Assembly (NCBI GenBank): GCA_964501275.1
Contig: CAZCSP010000014.1
Location: 1-64,000 of the forward strand
Source: 55-13 sp964501275
GTDB lineage: Bacteria > Armatimonadota > Fimbriimonadia > Fimbriimonadales > Fimbriimonadaceae
Length of the DNA stretch: 64,000 nucleotides
Direction of reading: 5' to 3'
A program made the translations under genes and the position numbers. Shown piece by piece: positions 8,322 to 16,895 of this stretch. The stretch's first letter is position 1. Every line of letters starts with the position of its first letter. The notes below the pieces were generated by a model that saw nothing but the letters and a program-made list of their open reading frames with translations, was not told the DNA's origin and made no database searches.

Positions 8322-8843
8322 ATGCCTGAACTCCTTGCCGCTTCTTGTATTCGCGACGTGCCTGACTTTCCCAAACCGGGAATTCTCTTTAAAGACATCA
8401 CGCCAGTCCTTGAGAACCCGCGTGCTTTCAAGGAGGTCTGTGACCTTCTGACCGAGGATGCCCGGAAGCGGGGAGCGGAGACGATTGTGGGGATCGAGAG
8501 TCGGGGGTTTATATTTGGCGTGCCGGTGGCTTTGAACCTGGGGCTTCCCTTCGCGATGGCCCGGAAACTGGGCAAGCTGCCTTATGACCGGATTACTGAG
8601 GAGTATGCGCTGGAATACGGGACCAATGTGGTGGAGATGCACGTCGACGCCATTCAGCCCGGGCAGAAGGCGTACATCGTCGACGACCTCTTGGCCACCG
8701 GAGGAACCGCCGCCGCCGCCGCCCGATTGGTGGAGAGGCTGAAAGGCGAGGTCTGCGGCTTTGGCTGTCTTATCGAACTCTCGTTCTTGCACGGACGGGA
8801 AAACCTGTTGGGATATCCCATCACCGCTCTCATGGAGTATTGA
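8322..8843 (+). CDS. apt: Adenine phosphoribosyltransferase
   Basis: 173 residues from MPELLAASCIRDVPDFPKPG. Converts adenine and PRPP to AMP (purine salvage, cytosol). The type I PRTase PRPP-binding loop is visible as VDDLLATGGTAAAA, and the family segments GILFKDITPVL and GIESRGFIFG are intact. Length matches the family (170-180). The longer upstream frame is translated repeat sequence. It heads a plus-strand operon with an OB-fold protein, miaA, hfq and dapF; the next gene starts 2 nt after its stop. Confidence 0.96.
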   Translation: MPELLAASCIRDVPDFPKPGILFKDITPVLENPRAFKEVCDLLTEDARKRGAETIVGIESRGFIFGVPVALNLGLPFAMARKLGKLPYDRITEEYALEYGTNVVEMHVDAIQPGQKAYIVDDLLATGGTAAAAARLVERLKGEVCGFGCLIELSFLHGRENLLGYPITALMEY

Positions 8844-8845
8844 CC

Positions 8846-9235
8846 ATGCTTAGAAAAACCATCACGATCTTCGCCGTTGCACTTCTCGCTACCCTCACCT
8901 TTGCCCAAGACAAGGTAACCGTCAAGGAGCTACGGGCCAATGTGAAGAAGTTCGACAAGAAGGAGATCTCCGTGTCGGGACGGGTCGAGAACTTCAAACA
9001 GAAGACCAGCCGCACCGGTAACGATTACTTCACCTTCCTGCTAGTGGACAAAGTGGACCGCACCAAGGCTATCCATGTGTATGGCCTAGGCAAAGCGAAC
9101 AAGCCCTTGCTGACCAAAGACCTGGTTCTGGTCACGGGCACTTTTCGCACCGAGAAGAAGGTGGGCGACATAGTCTTCAAGAACGAAATCCAAGTCGCGC
9201 CCGCCCAGATCGTCCTTCTGGCCCGGCCCAAGTAG
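8846..9235 (+). CDS. Secreted OB-fold protein
   Basis: 129 residues from ATG 8846 (GGAG 8 nt upstream); an in-frame TTG at 8840 overlaps the apt stop. Signal peptide MLRKTITIFAVALLATLTFAQ. The body shows an OB-fold pattern as in tRNA-anticodon/aspartyl-synthetase-like domains: ISVSGRVENF, YFTFLLVDKVD, LVLVTGTFRTE, IQVAPAQIVLL. Exported OB proteins of this size bind small ligands or cations in other systems. It sits between apt and miaA with no obvious link to either. Confidence 0.75.
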   Translation: MLRKTITIFAVALLATLTFAQDKVTVKELRANVKKFDKKEISVSGRVENFKQKTSRTGNDYFTFLLVDKVDRTKAIHVYGLGKANKPLLTKDLVLVTGTFRTEKKVGDIVFKNEIQVAPAQIVLLARPK

Positions 9236-9241
9236 CGCCCT

Positions 9242-10138
9242 GTGGCACAGCCGCACCTGGTCGCGGTGATGGGAGAGACGGCCTCGGGTAAGACCCGCTT
9301 GGCGGAATCTATCGCCAACGAGTTGAACGCCGTTCTCATCAACGCCGACTCCTTCCAGGTCTATCGGGGCATGGATATCGGCACCGCCAAGTCCGAGAGT
9401 CCGGAGCGGTATCGGTTGCTAGACATCAAGAATCCCGATGAAGGGTTTGGTACGGGTGAGTTCGTGCAACTGGCCCATGTAATCCTTGAAGACCTCTGGG
9501 CACAACAAAAATCCGCCGTGGTTGTTGGGGGCACCGGGCTCAATATCCGGGCGCTTTTTGAGGAGTATCGCGACATGGCGGCCCCTCCCGATCCCCAACT
9601 TCGTGAAGAATTAAACGCCAAGTTGGAACACAGGGGGCTAGGTTCGCTCGTAGAGGAGTTGAAGTTGCTTGACGCAGCGGCGTTTGAACGTGTCGATTTG
9701 GCGAACCCGGTACGCGTGATCCGCGCTATCGAAAGGGCGAAGGGAGCAAAGGAGACGGTCTCTTTCCGACTTCCCCCATTCCGTCGAACGAAAATCGCGC
9801 TCGATAACCCGTCTGAAGTCTTGAACAGTCGCATCGAAACCCGAGTGCGGGAAATGGTGCAAAATGGTTGGGCTCTTGAGATTGAGCGTTTGCGCGAGCA
9901 AGGCTATCGCCAGTCAGACCCAGGATTCCGAGCGATCGGATACCGGGCGGTGTGGGAGGTAGTCGAGGGTCGGGCGGATTTGGAGCAGGCGATTGCCGAT
10001 ACGGTTGTGGAGACGCGACAGTATGCGAAGCGACAGCGGACCTGGCTTCGAACCGAACCGAACCTCATCCGCCTGACAGCCGATCCAGAGGGAGATATTC
10101 TCCGCCAAGCGATGAGTTTGTTTGGCCAAATGGAATGA
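9242..10138 (+). CDS. miaA: tRNA dimethylallyltransferase
   Basis: 298 residues, GTG start 6 nt after the previous gene. Adds dimethylallyl to N6 of A37 in tRNAs reading U-starting codons. P-loop GETASGKT at residues 11-18; other family motifs: ADSFQVYRGMDIGTAK, VVGGTGLNIRAL, DPGFRAIGYRAVWE and the C-terminal QYAKRQRTWLR. The methylthio-transferase MiaB that acts next on the same base is encoded at 16896-18362. It is followed by hfq, a neighbour pair widely conserved in bacteria. Confidence 0.96.
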   Translation: MAQPHLVAVMGETASGKTRLAESIANELNAVLINADSFQVYRGMDIGTAKSESPERYRLLDIKNPDEGFGTGEFVQLAHVILEDLWAQQKSAVVVGGTGLNIRALFEEYRDMAAPPDPQLREELNAKLEHRGLGSLVEELKLLDAAAFERVDLANPVRVIRAIERAKGAKETVSFRLPPFRRTKIALDNPSEVLNSRIETRVREMVQNGWALEIERLREQGYRQSDPGFRAIGYRAVWEVVEGRADLEQAIADTVVETRQYAKRQRTWLRTEPNLIRLTADPEGDILRQAMSLFGQME

Positions 10139-10155
10139 TATAGGGAGTTTTTGAA

Positions 10156-10413
10156 ATGGGTAAGGCAATTAACCTTCAGGATATGTTTCTCAATCAGGTT
10201 CGGAAAGAAGGGATCGCGGTGACGATCTATCTGACGAACAGCGTTCAGCTTCGCGGACAGGTGCGTGGATTCGACGCCTTCACGGTCCTACTCGATGCCC
10301 CCGGAAAACCGACACAATTGGTGTACAAGCACGCCGTCGCCAGCATTGTGCCCGCCAAGCCCGTAGGAAGCTATAAGCCGGCCAGTGAGATGGAGGGTGC
10401 CGGGAACGAGTAG
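10156..10413 (+). CDS. hfq: RNA chaperone Hfq
   Basis: 85 residues. The Sm1 motif (KEGIAVTIYLTNSVQLRGQV with GFDAFTVLL) and Sm2 motif (LVYKHAVASIVP) are intact. As a hexameric ring it pairs small RNAs with mRNAs. The distal and proximal site residues QDMFLNQ and YKHA are kept. A GGGAG ribosome site lies 9 nt before the ATG. It follows miaA, and dapF starts directly after its stop codon. Confidence 0.97.
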   Translation: MGKAINLQDMFLNQVRKEGIAVTIYLTNSVQLRGQVRGFDAFTVLLDAPGKPTQLVYKHAVASIVPAKPVGSYKPASEMEGAGNE

Positions 10414-11244
10414 ATGATTCGATTTACCAAGATGCAGGGCATTGGTAACGACTTTGTGATGGTCGATACCATTGCCGAGCCCTTACCTGCCCTCGACTTG
10501 GCCGACCTGGCCCGCCGCGCCAACGACCGGAAGTTTGGGGTGGGCGGCGACGGCCTGATCCTCTTGGAGCGAGGCGAGTCGGCCCCGTTCCGAATGCGGA
10601 TGTTCAACCCCGACGGGTCGGAGAGCGAGATGTGCGGCAACGGGATTCGTTGCTTTGCCAAGATGCTCCGCGACAAGGGCCATCTCTCCACCGACAAAGT
10701 GGATGTGGAAACCGGGGCAGGCACCCTCCATCTGGAGATCAAGCCCTCGGGAATGGTGAGCGTGAACATGGGCGTCGCCAAGCTGACCCGAGGCGAAATC
10801 GGGATGTCGGGCGAGGCGTCGGAGATTTATCAAGAGGTTCCCACGGAAACGATGTCGGGCACCTTCCCCGCCACCGCCGTCTCCATGGGCAACCCCCACC
10901 TGGTCCTGTTTGTGGCGGATGCGGAGTCGATCCCGTTTACCGTGATCGGCCCCGAGTTGGAGCACCATCCCCTCTTCCCCCGACGCACCAACGTCCACTT
11001 CATCCAGGTCCTGGATCGTCAAACGCTGATCCAGAAGACTTGGGAGCGAGGCGCAGGCGCCACCCTGGCCTGCGGCACCGGAGCCTGCGCCAGTGCAGTT
11101 GCGGCGTTCGTGACGGGTCGAGCCGAAAGAAGCGCCGAAATGCGCCTCCCCGGAGGGTCGCTGTTTATCGACTATCTGGAGAACGGCGAGGTCGTGATGA
11201 CGGGACCGGCGGAGACGGTGTTTGAGGGAGAACTTGTCGTTTGA
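10414..11244 (+). CDS. dapF: Diaminopimelate epimerase
   Basis: 276 residues. Interconverts LL- and meso-diaminopimelate for lysine and peptidoglycan. The two catalytic cysteines are visible at about residue 74 (MCGNGIRC) and residue 220 (LACGTGAC). N-terminal signature KMQGIGNDFVMVD is complete. It begins on the base after the hfq stop, so translation is probably coupled. It is the last gene of the apt-miaA-hfq operon; the next gene is convergent. Confidence 0.97.
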   Translation: MIRFTKMQGIGNDFVMVDTIAEPLPALDLADLARRANDRKFGVGGDGLILLERGESAPFRMRMFNPDGSESEMCGNGIRCFAKMLRDKGHLSTDKVDVETGAGTLHLEIKPSGMVSVNMGVAKLTRGEIGMSGEASEIYQEVPTETMSGTFPATAVSMGNPHLVLFVADAESIPFTVIGPELEHHPLFPRRTNVHFIQVLDRQTLIQKTWERGAGATLACGTGACASAVAAFVTGRAERSAEMRLPGGSLFIDYLENGEVVMTGPAETVFEGELVV

Positions 11245-11322
11245 TCGCAGAATCGTCAACACGTTGGTTGGGCTTTCAACCAGGCCGACGATCCAACGAT
11301 CCCGCGATAAACGATTCCGCTA

Positions 11323-11943
11323 CTAAGCGGCCAGTTTCGTCAAAAACTGGTGCAGCGTGTATCGCGCCGCGCCGATGTAGTCGATGAAGTTGATTCCTGC
11401 GAGGGTGCCTTCTTTGTCGGTGTGCGCGATAACGGCCATGGTGCGAACCATGTTGCCGGGCTCCAGGGTTATTCGGAACTCAACCAACTGGCCCTTGGTC
11501 ACGGGCTTGCTCAACTTGACCAAAGCGCCGCCTAGACTCAAATTCTCGGTGATGCCCACCTGGTCATCGGCTTGGACTTTGCCGTCGTACTCCTCAATGG
11601 TGCGGATAATCGCCTGCACTTCCGTTGGGAATCGGGGGTTGTCGCGGTTGTCTACCGCCTGCCAGTGGAAGTCCTTGAAAGTGAGCCAAGCCTGGTTTCC
11701 TCGGGTGGAGAGGTCGCCGACTTTGCCCTCGCCTTTGGCGTACTTACGCCCACTGTCGTGGATCACCAACAGGCTCTTGACTCCGTCGAAATGCTCAGCG
11801 GCCTGCCCCTCCAACTCCACTGAAAACGGGCTCTTGGAGTGGATACGGGCGAAGGTCCAAGTCGGACGATCGTCGGTGTGCAGAAGCAACATGACGTTCT
11901 CGCCGACCATTGGCTCATGAGATGGTGCGGGCGTAGCGCTCAT
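11323..11943 (-). CDS. PilZ-domain c-di-GMP receptor, YcgR-like layout
   Basis: 206 residues. An N-terminal beta-rich part (GENVMLLLHTDD...) resembles the YcgR-N module, followed by a PilZ domain with both ligand motifs: RxxxR as RDNPR and the N-x-S-x-x-G motif as NLSLGG. These bind cyclic di-GMP. It is likely a cytosolic regulator of motility or adhesion. A GGDEF diguanylate cyclase (42960) and three pilus retraction ATPases are encoded in the same window, giving possible signalling partners. Confidence 0.85.
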   Translation of the reverse strand: MSATPAPSHEPMVGENVMLLLHTDDRPTWTFARIHSKSPFSVELEGQAAEHFDGVKSLLVIHDSGRKYAKGEGKVGDLSTRGNQAWLTFKDFHWQAVDNRDNPRFPTEVQAIIRTIEEYDGKVQADDQVGITENLSLGGALVKLSKPVTKGQLVEFRITLEPGNMVRTMAVIAHTDKEGTLAGINFIDYIGAARYTLHQFLTKLAA

Positions 11944-11990
11944 AACCCATTTATCGGCAAGGCTTCTGAAAATCTCAAGAGAAATGCAGG

Positions 11991-12476
11991 TTAAAATTTC
12001 AACGATCTTGCGCGATCCATCTCACGGCGCTCGTCGTCCTTGGCGATCTTGTCGCGCTTGTCGTACTGCGCCTTACCCTTGCCCAAGCCGATCTGGACCT
12101 TCACCTTGCCCCGCGAATTGAAGTACATCGAGAGCGGCAAGAGGGTAAAGCCCTTCTCCTGCGCCTTCCGCTCCAAGGTGTTGATCTCCTTTCGGTGCAT
12201 CAGCAGACGGCGGTCCCGGCGGCGATTGGGGAGGAAGGCGGCGACCCCCTTCTCGTAGGGGTCTATGTCCAGATTCAGCAAGAACAGTTGCCCATTGATC
12301 ACTCGGCAGTAAGCGTCGGTCAGGTTGGCGCGGCCGAGGAAGATGCTCTTCACCTCGGACCCGACCAACTCGATCCCGGCCTCATGAGTGTCCTCGATAT
12401 GGTAGTCGAAGCGCGCCCGGCGGTTCTGGATCGATCTTGGCCCCTCGTTCTTCTTGTCTGCGCCTTTCTTCGCCAT
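11991..12476 (-). CDS. smpB: SsrA-binding protein (trans-translation)
   Basis: 161 residues. Binds tmRNA and delivers it to stalled ribosomes. Family features: NRRARFDYHIEDTHEAGIEL, GSEVKSIFLGRANL, YEKGVAAFLPNRRRDRRLL and the basic C-terminal tail (KRDKIAKDDERREMDRA) that mimics mRNA in the channel. Length is typical (about 155). No tmRNA gene was recognised next to it. Confidence 0.96.
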   Translation of the reverse strand: MAKKGADKKNEGPRSIQNRRARFDYHIEDTHEAGIELVGSEVKSIFLGRANLTDAYCRVINGQLFLLNLDIDPYEKGVAAFLPNRRRDRRLLMHRKEINTLERKAQEKGFTLLPLSMYFNSRGKVKVQIGLGKGKAQYDKRDKIAKDDERREMDRARSLKF

Positions 12477-12548
12477 GGGGGACCCTGCATTGTACCGATC
12501 CGGGAACTTGCGGTCCTAAGCCTGTCGTTTTGGGTACAACGGAAACCT

Positions 12549-13382
12549 ATGAAAGGCAACGCTTTCATCACCTTCTTTGCCTTAGTGGCAATACTCGTCG
12601 GCTGTTCTGGCTCGGATTCGGCTAAAGTCGAAACTACCGGCTCTGGAGACGCCAAGCCCGCTAATCCACAAGGTACGACTGGTACGGCAGTGACCGACGC
12701 CAAGGATTTGAAGATCGAAACCATCGCTCCCGGCAAAGGAGACGGAGCCGAAGACGGAGATATGCTGACGATGCTCTATCGTGGGACCTTGACCGACGGG
12801 AAGGTCTTCGATGGCAACATGGACGAGAAGGGCGAACCTGTCGAGAGCAAACCCCCATTCGCCGTCATTTTGGGCGTCGGACAGGTCATCCAAGGTTGGG
12901 ACCAAGGGCTAAAGGGCGTCAAGGTCGGTGAAACCCGAAAGCTCACCATCCCCGGACACCTCGCCTATGGCTCCCAAGGCCAAGGCGAAATCCCCCCCAA
13001 CGCTACTCTGATATTCGAAGTAAAGTGCCTCGACATCATCAAAAAGGGCGAAGAGATGGTCATTGATACCGAGGACGTCAAGGTCGGAACAGGCGATCCG
13101 GTAAAGAATGGCGATGCCGTCGAAGTCCACTACGTTGGCAAACTCCTCAACGGCAAGCAGTTCGACTCCTCTCGAGATCGCAAGGAGACCTTCAAGTTCA
13201 AAGTCGGGGCGGGCGAAGTGGTTCCGGGCTTTGACAAGGGCTTACTCGGTATGAAGAAGGGCGGCATCCGCAAGCTCCGCATTCCCCCCCAAGCCGCCTA
13301 TGGAGCCGAAGCCTCGGGCGCACTACCCGGCAATAGCGTCCTCAACTTCGAGATCGAGGTCTTGAAGATCAACGGGAAATAG
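12549..13382 (+). CDS. FKBP-type peptidyl-prolyl isomerase, two-domain lipoprotein
   Basis: 277 residues from ATG 12549. A lipoprotein signal ends AILVGC-SGS. Two tandem FKBP domains follow, each with the conserved core: GDMLTMLYRGTLTDGKVFDG ... GWDQGLKGVKVGETRKLTIP, then EVHYVGKLLNGKQFDSS ... GFDKGLLGMKKGGIRKLRIP. Predicted to catalyse prolyl cis-trans isomerisation of exported proteins at the membrane surface. The open frame extends upstream across smpB antisense, but only this start gives an export signal. Confidence 0.92.
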   Translation: MKGNAFITFFALVAILVGCSGSDSAKVETTGSGDAKPANPQGTTGTAVTDAKDLKIETIAPGKGDGAEDGDMLTMLYRGTLTDGKVFDGNMDEKGEPVESKPPFAVILGVGQVIQGWDQGLKGVKVGETRKLTIPGHLAYGSQGQGEIPPNATLIFEVKCLDIIKKGEEMVIDTEDVKVGTGDPVKNGDAVEVHYVGKLLNGKQFDSSRDRKETFKFKVGAGEVVPGFDKGLLGMKKGGIRKLRIPPQAAYGAEASGALPGNSVLNFEIEVLKINGK

Positions 13383-13477
13383 TTGCTCGGAAGTCGGAAC
13401 ACGGAAATCGGAATTCTTTGGCTCGATTTCCGACTTCCGATTTCCGACTTCCGTTCCCAAGAGGGCTAAACTAGGCT
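13383..13477. repeat. Short inverted repeats after the FKBP gene
   Basis: Repeated, mutually complementary words cggaagtcgg / cggaaatcgga and tccgatttccgacttccg fill this gap, so a long imperfect hairpin can form directly after the FKBP stop. It may act as a terminator. A related fragment (ctcggaaatcggagc) occurs near 21899. Confidence 0.5.
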
Positions 13478-14476
13478 ATGCCTCTGACCTCCCAAGTCGA
13501 TGACGCCGCTCTTCAGATCCTGCGCGACCTGGAGAGTTTCATCGATGACGCGGTCGACAAGAACAGCGGCGACACCACTGCCGTTCGTCCCGATCACCGG
13601 ATCAAATTCCACTGGCCGCCCCACCCCGTCAGCTATGAATACCATGTGTTGACTTCCGATTGGTCAGGACATGCTGAGTTCGAGGCCCATGGGGAGAAGT
13701 TCGACGTCGTGGTCGCCATCACGCCATATGGGGTTTTCGGGCGATGCGAGGCGATCTGGCATGAGGATCGGGGCGACACCCTGGAGTTGATGCTCCTCCG
13801 ACTCCGCCAAAGCTCCGAACCGCTATTCCAAAGGCAGTTGGCAATCAACGAGTGCCGGGGCAAGCCGGGCCGCTTCACGGGCCACTTCCGAGATCTCTCG
13901 CCAGCCGACTTGGTGAAACTGCTCTACTGCCGGGATCGCGATGTGGCGAATGAGGCTCGAACCGAGATCGAGACCCACGCCAGCCAGAGGATATTTACCC
14001 CCGCCCTGGTCGCCATCCTGAACGACCGCAGGCATCCCTACCGCCGCTCCGCCCAATGGTGCGTGCTCGACCTATTTGAAGACCTGCCAAGCTTCTGCCG
14101 CCACGAGGACGAGGAGGAAGCCGCCGTCCAAGCCATGCGCGATCTCATCTGGGATGCGGAGGACGACTATGCGAGGACGATTTATAAGGCGGGCGTCGTT
14201 TTGGGTGGCCATCTTCCTCACAAGCATGGCGGACCCATCCTCTTGGAATGCCTGAACGCCCCCAGTAAGATAGGCCGCCGCAGCGCTATCCACGGTCTCT
14301 TCCATGTGGTGGAATGGCTGCCTGATCTCAAACAAGGGGTCCTGCTGGCGTTACGGGAAATGGCCGAGGAGGATCCTGAGCCCACCCTTAGAGACTTTGC
14401 ACGCCAGATGGCGGCTGACATCGAAGCCGGAGGCATCGACCACCACCCCGAGCCTGTTTTTCCTGAAGAAACGTAG
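13478..14476 (+). CDS. HEAT-like hypothetical protein
   Basis: 332 residues, cytosolic, acidic. The first 120 residues are mixed alpha/beta (HWPPHPVSYEYHVLTSDWSG; EKFDVVVAITPYGVFG). The rest is helical with HEAT-like repeats, for example YRRSAQWCVLDLFED and IGRRSAIHGLFHVVEWL. HEAT arrays are usually protein-binding. No enzyme motif is seen and I do not recognise a named family. It stands alone, convergent with mnmA. Confidence 0.65.
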   Translation: MPLTSQVDDAALQILRDLESFIDDAVDKNSGDTTAVRPDHRIKFHWPPHPVSYEYHVLTSDWSGHAEFEAHGEKFDVVVAITPYGVFGRCEAIWHEDRGDTLELMLLRLRQSSEPLFQRQLAINECRGKPGRFTGHFRDLSPADLVKLLYCRDRDVANEARTEIETHASQRIFTPALVAILNDRRHPYRRSAQWCVLDLFEDLPSFCRHEDEEEAAVQAMRDLIWDAEDDYARTIYKAGVVLGGHLPHKHGGPILLECLNAPSKIGRRSAIHGLFHVVEWLPDLKQGVLLALREMAEEDPEPTLRDFARQMAADIEAGGIDHHPEPVFPEET

Positions 14477-14559
14477 CCCCGTCCATGCTTCCCACTGCCT
14501 GCCAGGTCTGGGAAACAAGCTTGTAGCCAAACTGCTACCAGCCTCGTAGTCCACTCCCC

Positions 14560-15609
14560 CTACCTGGCTATCACCGAACCCGCCAGTACGGTCTGTCCCC
14601 GATACGCCACCGCAATCTGCCCAGGCGTGACGGCCCGGACCGGCTTGTCGAACTCCAGCCAAGGTTCATCTCCGCCAAACAAGGTCGCCCGCTGCGGATC
14701 CATGTTGTATCGTATCTTTGCCATCACCCGCTGCGGCTCGTCGGTCGGCTCGATAGCGTTCCAAAAGAGGCTGTCCAATTTCACACGGCGAGTCTCCAAA
14801 AGCTCCGCCGGCCCCACCACAACTTGGTTCTCCTTGGGCTTCAGTTCCAAAACGTACAGCGGCTTGCGCGAGGAAACGCCGATACCTCGCCGTTGCCCGA
14901 CCGTAAAATCGGCAACCCCCTCATGCTCGCCCAACTCCTTCCCTTCCGGATCCAGAATCTGGCCCTTGGAGAATATCTCAGGCCGAGACTTGCGCAGGAA
15001 TTCTTGATAGCCGCCCGCCTCGCTGACGAAACAAATCTCTTGGCTGTCGGGCTTGTCCGCCACGCTCAGGTCCAAAGAGCGGGCCAGAGCACGGGCCTGC
15101 TCTTTGTCGGCAAACTCGCCCATCGGGAAGTAACTCTTGGCCAACTGCTCCTGATCCAGCATGTACAAGACATAGCTCTGGTCCTTCCCCTGTCCGCGAG
15201 CCCGCATCAGCCGATGTCGCCCGCTCGCCTTATCGAACCGAATCCGGGCGTAGTGGCCTGTCACCAGCCGATCACACCCAAGCTCGCGCATCTTCTGCAT
15301 CAGGATTTCGAACTTGACGTGCTTGTTGCACTGCACACACGGGTTCGGCGTCCGGCCCTGCTCGTACTCGGAAATAAAGTTCTCGATGACGTTCTGCCGG
15401 AACTCTTCCTTGAAGTTCATGACGTAGTGGGGGATATCCAGCTTCCGCGCCACCCGACGCGCATCTTCCACCGCTCCCAAAGAACAGCACCCGGCATGGC
15501 GAGGGTCCGTTTGGCTCTCCTGCCAAATCTGCATCGTCATGCCGATCACGTCGTAGCCGCGCCGCTTCAGAACAGCGGCCGCAACCGAACTGTCGACCCC
15601 GCCCGACAT
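14560..15609 (-). CDS. mnmA: tRNA 2-thiouridylase
   Basis: 349 residues from the first ATG. Thiolates U34 of Glu, Gln and Lys tRNAs. PP-loop MSGGVDSS, catalytic Cys in NPCVQCNKHVKFE and second Cys in SQEICFV; DFTVGQRRGIG and the C-terminal beta-barrel are present. The ATG start removes the beta-strand that normally precedes the PP-loop. A CTG 30 nt upstream (15637-15639) restores it (ASKPTFLVAMSGG) and has GGGAGG (15645-15650) at ideal distance, so translation probably starts there, overlapping the upstream gene by 11 nt. Confidence 0.95.
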   Translation of the reverse strand: MSGGVDSSVAAAVLKRRGYDVIGMTMQIWQESQTDPRHAGCCSLGAVEDARRVARKLDIPHYVMNFKEEFRQNVIENFISEYEQGRTPNPCVQCNKHVKFEILMQKMRELGCDRLVTGHYARIRFDKASGRHRLMRARGQGKDQSYVLYMLDQEQLAKSYFPMGEFADKEQARALARSLDLSVADKPDSQEICFVSEAGGYQEFLRKSRPEIFSKGQILDPEGKELGEHEGVADFTVGQRRGIGVSSRKPLYVLELKPKENQVVVGPAELLETRRVKLDSLFWNAIEPTDEPQRVMAKIRYNMDPQRATLFGGDEPWLEFDKPVRAVTPGQIAVAYRGQTVLAGSVIAR

Positions 15610-15628
15610 CGCAACCAGGAAAGTGGGC

Positions 15629-16792
15629 TTACTCGCCAGCGCCGCCTCCCAAGATCAGGGACTTATAGGGTTCCTCGTTCAGCTTCCTTTCCAGTGCGCT
15701 CGAAGCCACCTGCTCGAACTGGCCGCCCTTGGCATGCAGAAACAGGGTAGGCGTGCCGGTAATCTTGATCTCGTTGGCCAGATTGATGTCGTCAGTAACG
15801 CGCTTGATCGCTGGGTCGTCGGGATCCTCCAACCGCTTTTGAATCCTCTCTGTGTCCATCCCCAGCGACTTGGCGACAGCGAGCAAAGTGGACTGCTGCC
15901 GCATCTCCGCATTCGACTTGGAGTAAACCTGGGCAATAAACGGAAAGAACTTGCCCTCGTCCGCCGCCATCTCGGCCACCGTTGCCGCCGGAACGGCCAT
16001 CTGGTGGCCGTCTAGACCGAAGAGAGGGAAATGGCGAAACACCAGCCGAATCTTGCCGTCGCTGTTCTTCACCAAGTCTTCAAGGATGGGAAAATTCTGC
16101 TGGCAAGTGGGACAGAGCAGGTCGGCGAACTCTACAATCGTCACCGGCGCATCGGGGTTGCCAAAGATGTGGGCACTATCACCAACCAGATCCAGCTTTC
16201 CGGCCTGGATAAGTTTCACAGACTGCCCATCGATCTTCTCACCGTCGTTGATTCGCTTGGTAATAAAGCCTCCCAGCGACAAAGCCATCACAAGCGTGGC
16301 GATCCCCGCCAGTCCGGCATCGACCTTCCCCGCTGGCTTCTCACCCTGGGCATCCGCCTGGAGCATAGCCGCATAGACCACCGTCGTAAGGACCATCGTG
16401 ATAGCGGATGCAATGCACCACCAGCAGGTTGCGTGGATCTCATAAATAGCGGTGTAGGTGAGGTAGCCACTGTAGAGAGCGCCCAATAGCGAAGCGACAA
16501 AGCCGACTATGGTGAGTGTTTTTGTGCCCTCCTTGTTGGCCACTGCCCGATAGATAGCAAGGCCAGTGAGGAACAGATAGCCAAGCAAACCCAAATAAGC
16601 GACCGGTATGCCGCCCGTATAGTGGTTACCGGTGAGATAAGCCGACGGGTGCATGGTGACCGTGTCGCACCCCTTTGCAGCTCCACAGGGAAGCGACAGC
16701 TTGTAGTGATGACTCAAGCTGAGAAAGCCTGAAATGAACAATCCCACATTGCCGAGGATGATGAGGATGCGATTGAGCGCGACTGTTGCCAC
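15629..16792 (-). CDS. VKOR-DsbA fusion, disulfide-forming membrane protein
   Basis: 387 residues. The N-terminal half is a vitamin K epoxide reductase domain with about four membrane segments, loop cysteines in LPCGAAKGC and the quinone-side CxxC in ATCWWCIAS. The C-terminal half is an exported DsbA/thioredoxin-like domain with CPTC (FADLLCPTCQQ) and cis-Pro loop TGTPTLFL. The fusion passes electrons from substrate thiols to quinones, replacing separate DsbA and DsbB. Its end overlaps the probable CTG start of mnmA. Confidence 0.93.
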   Translation of the reverse strand: MATVALNRILIILGNVGLFISGFLSLSHHYKLSLPCGAAKGCDTVTMHPSAYLTGNHYTGGIPVAYLGLLGYLFLTGLAIYRAVANKEGTKTLTIVGFVASLLGALYSGYLTYTAIYEIHATCWWCIASAITMVLTTVVYAAMLQADAQGEKPAGKVDAGLAGIATLVMALSLGGFITKRINDGEKIDGQSVKLIQAGKLDLVGDSAHIFGNPDAPVTIVEFADLLCPTCQQNFPILEDLVKNSDGKIRLVFRHFPLFGLDGHQMAVPAATVAEMAADEGKFFPFIAQVYSKSNAEMRQQSTLLAVAKSLGMDTERIQKRLEDPDDPAIKRVTDDINLANEIKITGTPTLFLHAKGGQFEQVASSALERKLNEEPYKSLILGGGAGE

Positions 16793-16895
16793 TGGTTGAT
16801 TCTACCGTTCCTTAGGTTCAATGCCTGGTTCCAAAGAACCTACAGATTCAATGCCAAACGGTACACTATAAGTTCCAGCCAACTCACCTTAGCCC

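Noticed and set aside
11944..12548. tmRNA gene expected near smpB
   Set aside because: I looked for an alanine-tRNA-like end and a short tag frame in the flanks and saw none.
13388..13454. Possible CRISPR-like direct repeats
   Set aside because: Words repeat only two or three times, have no spacers of constant size and form an inverted, not direct, array.
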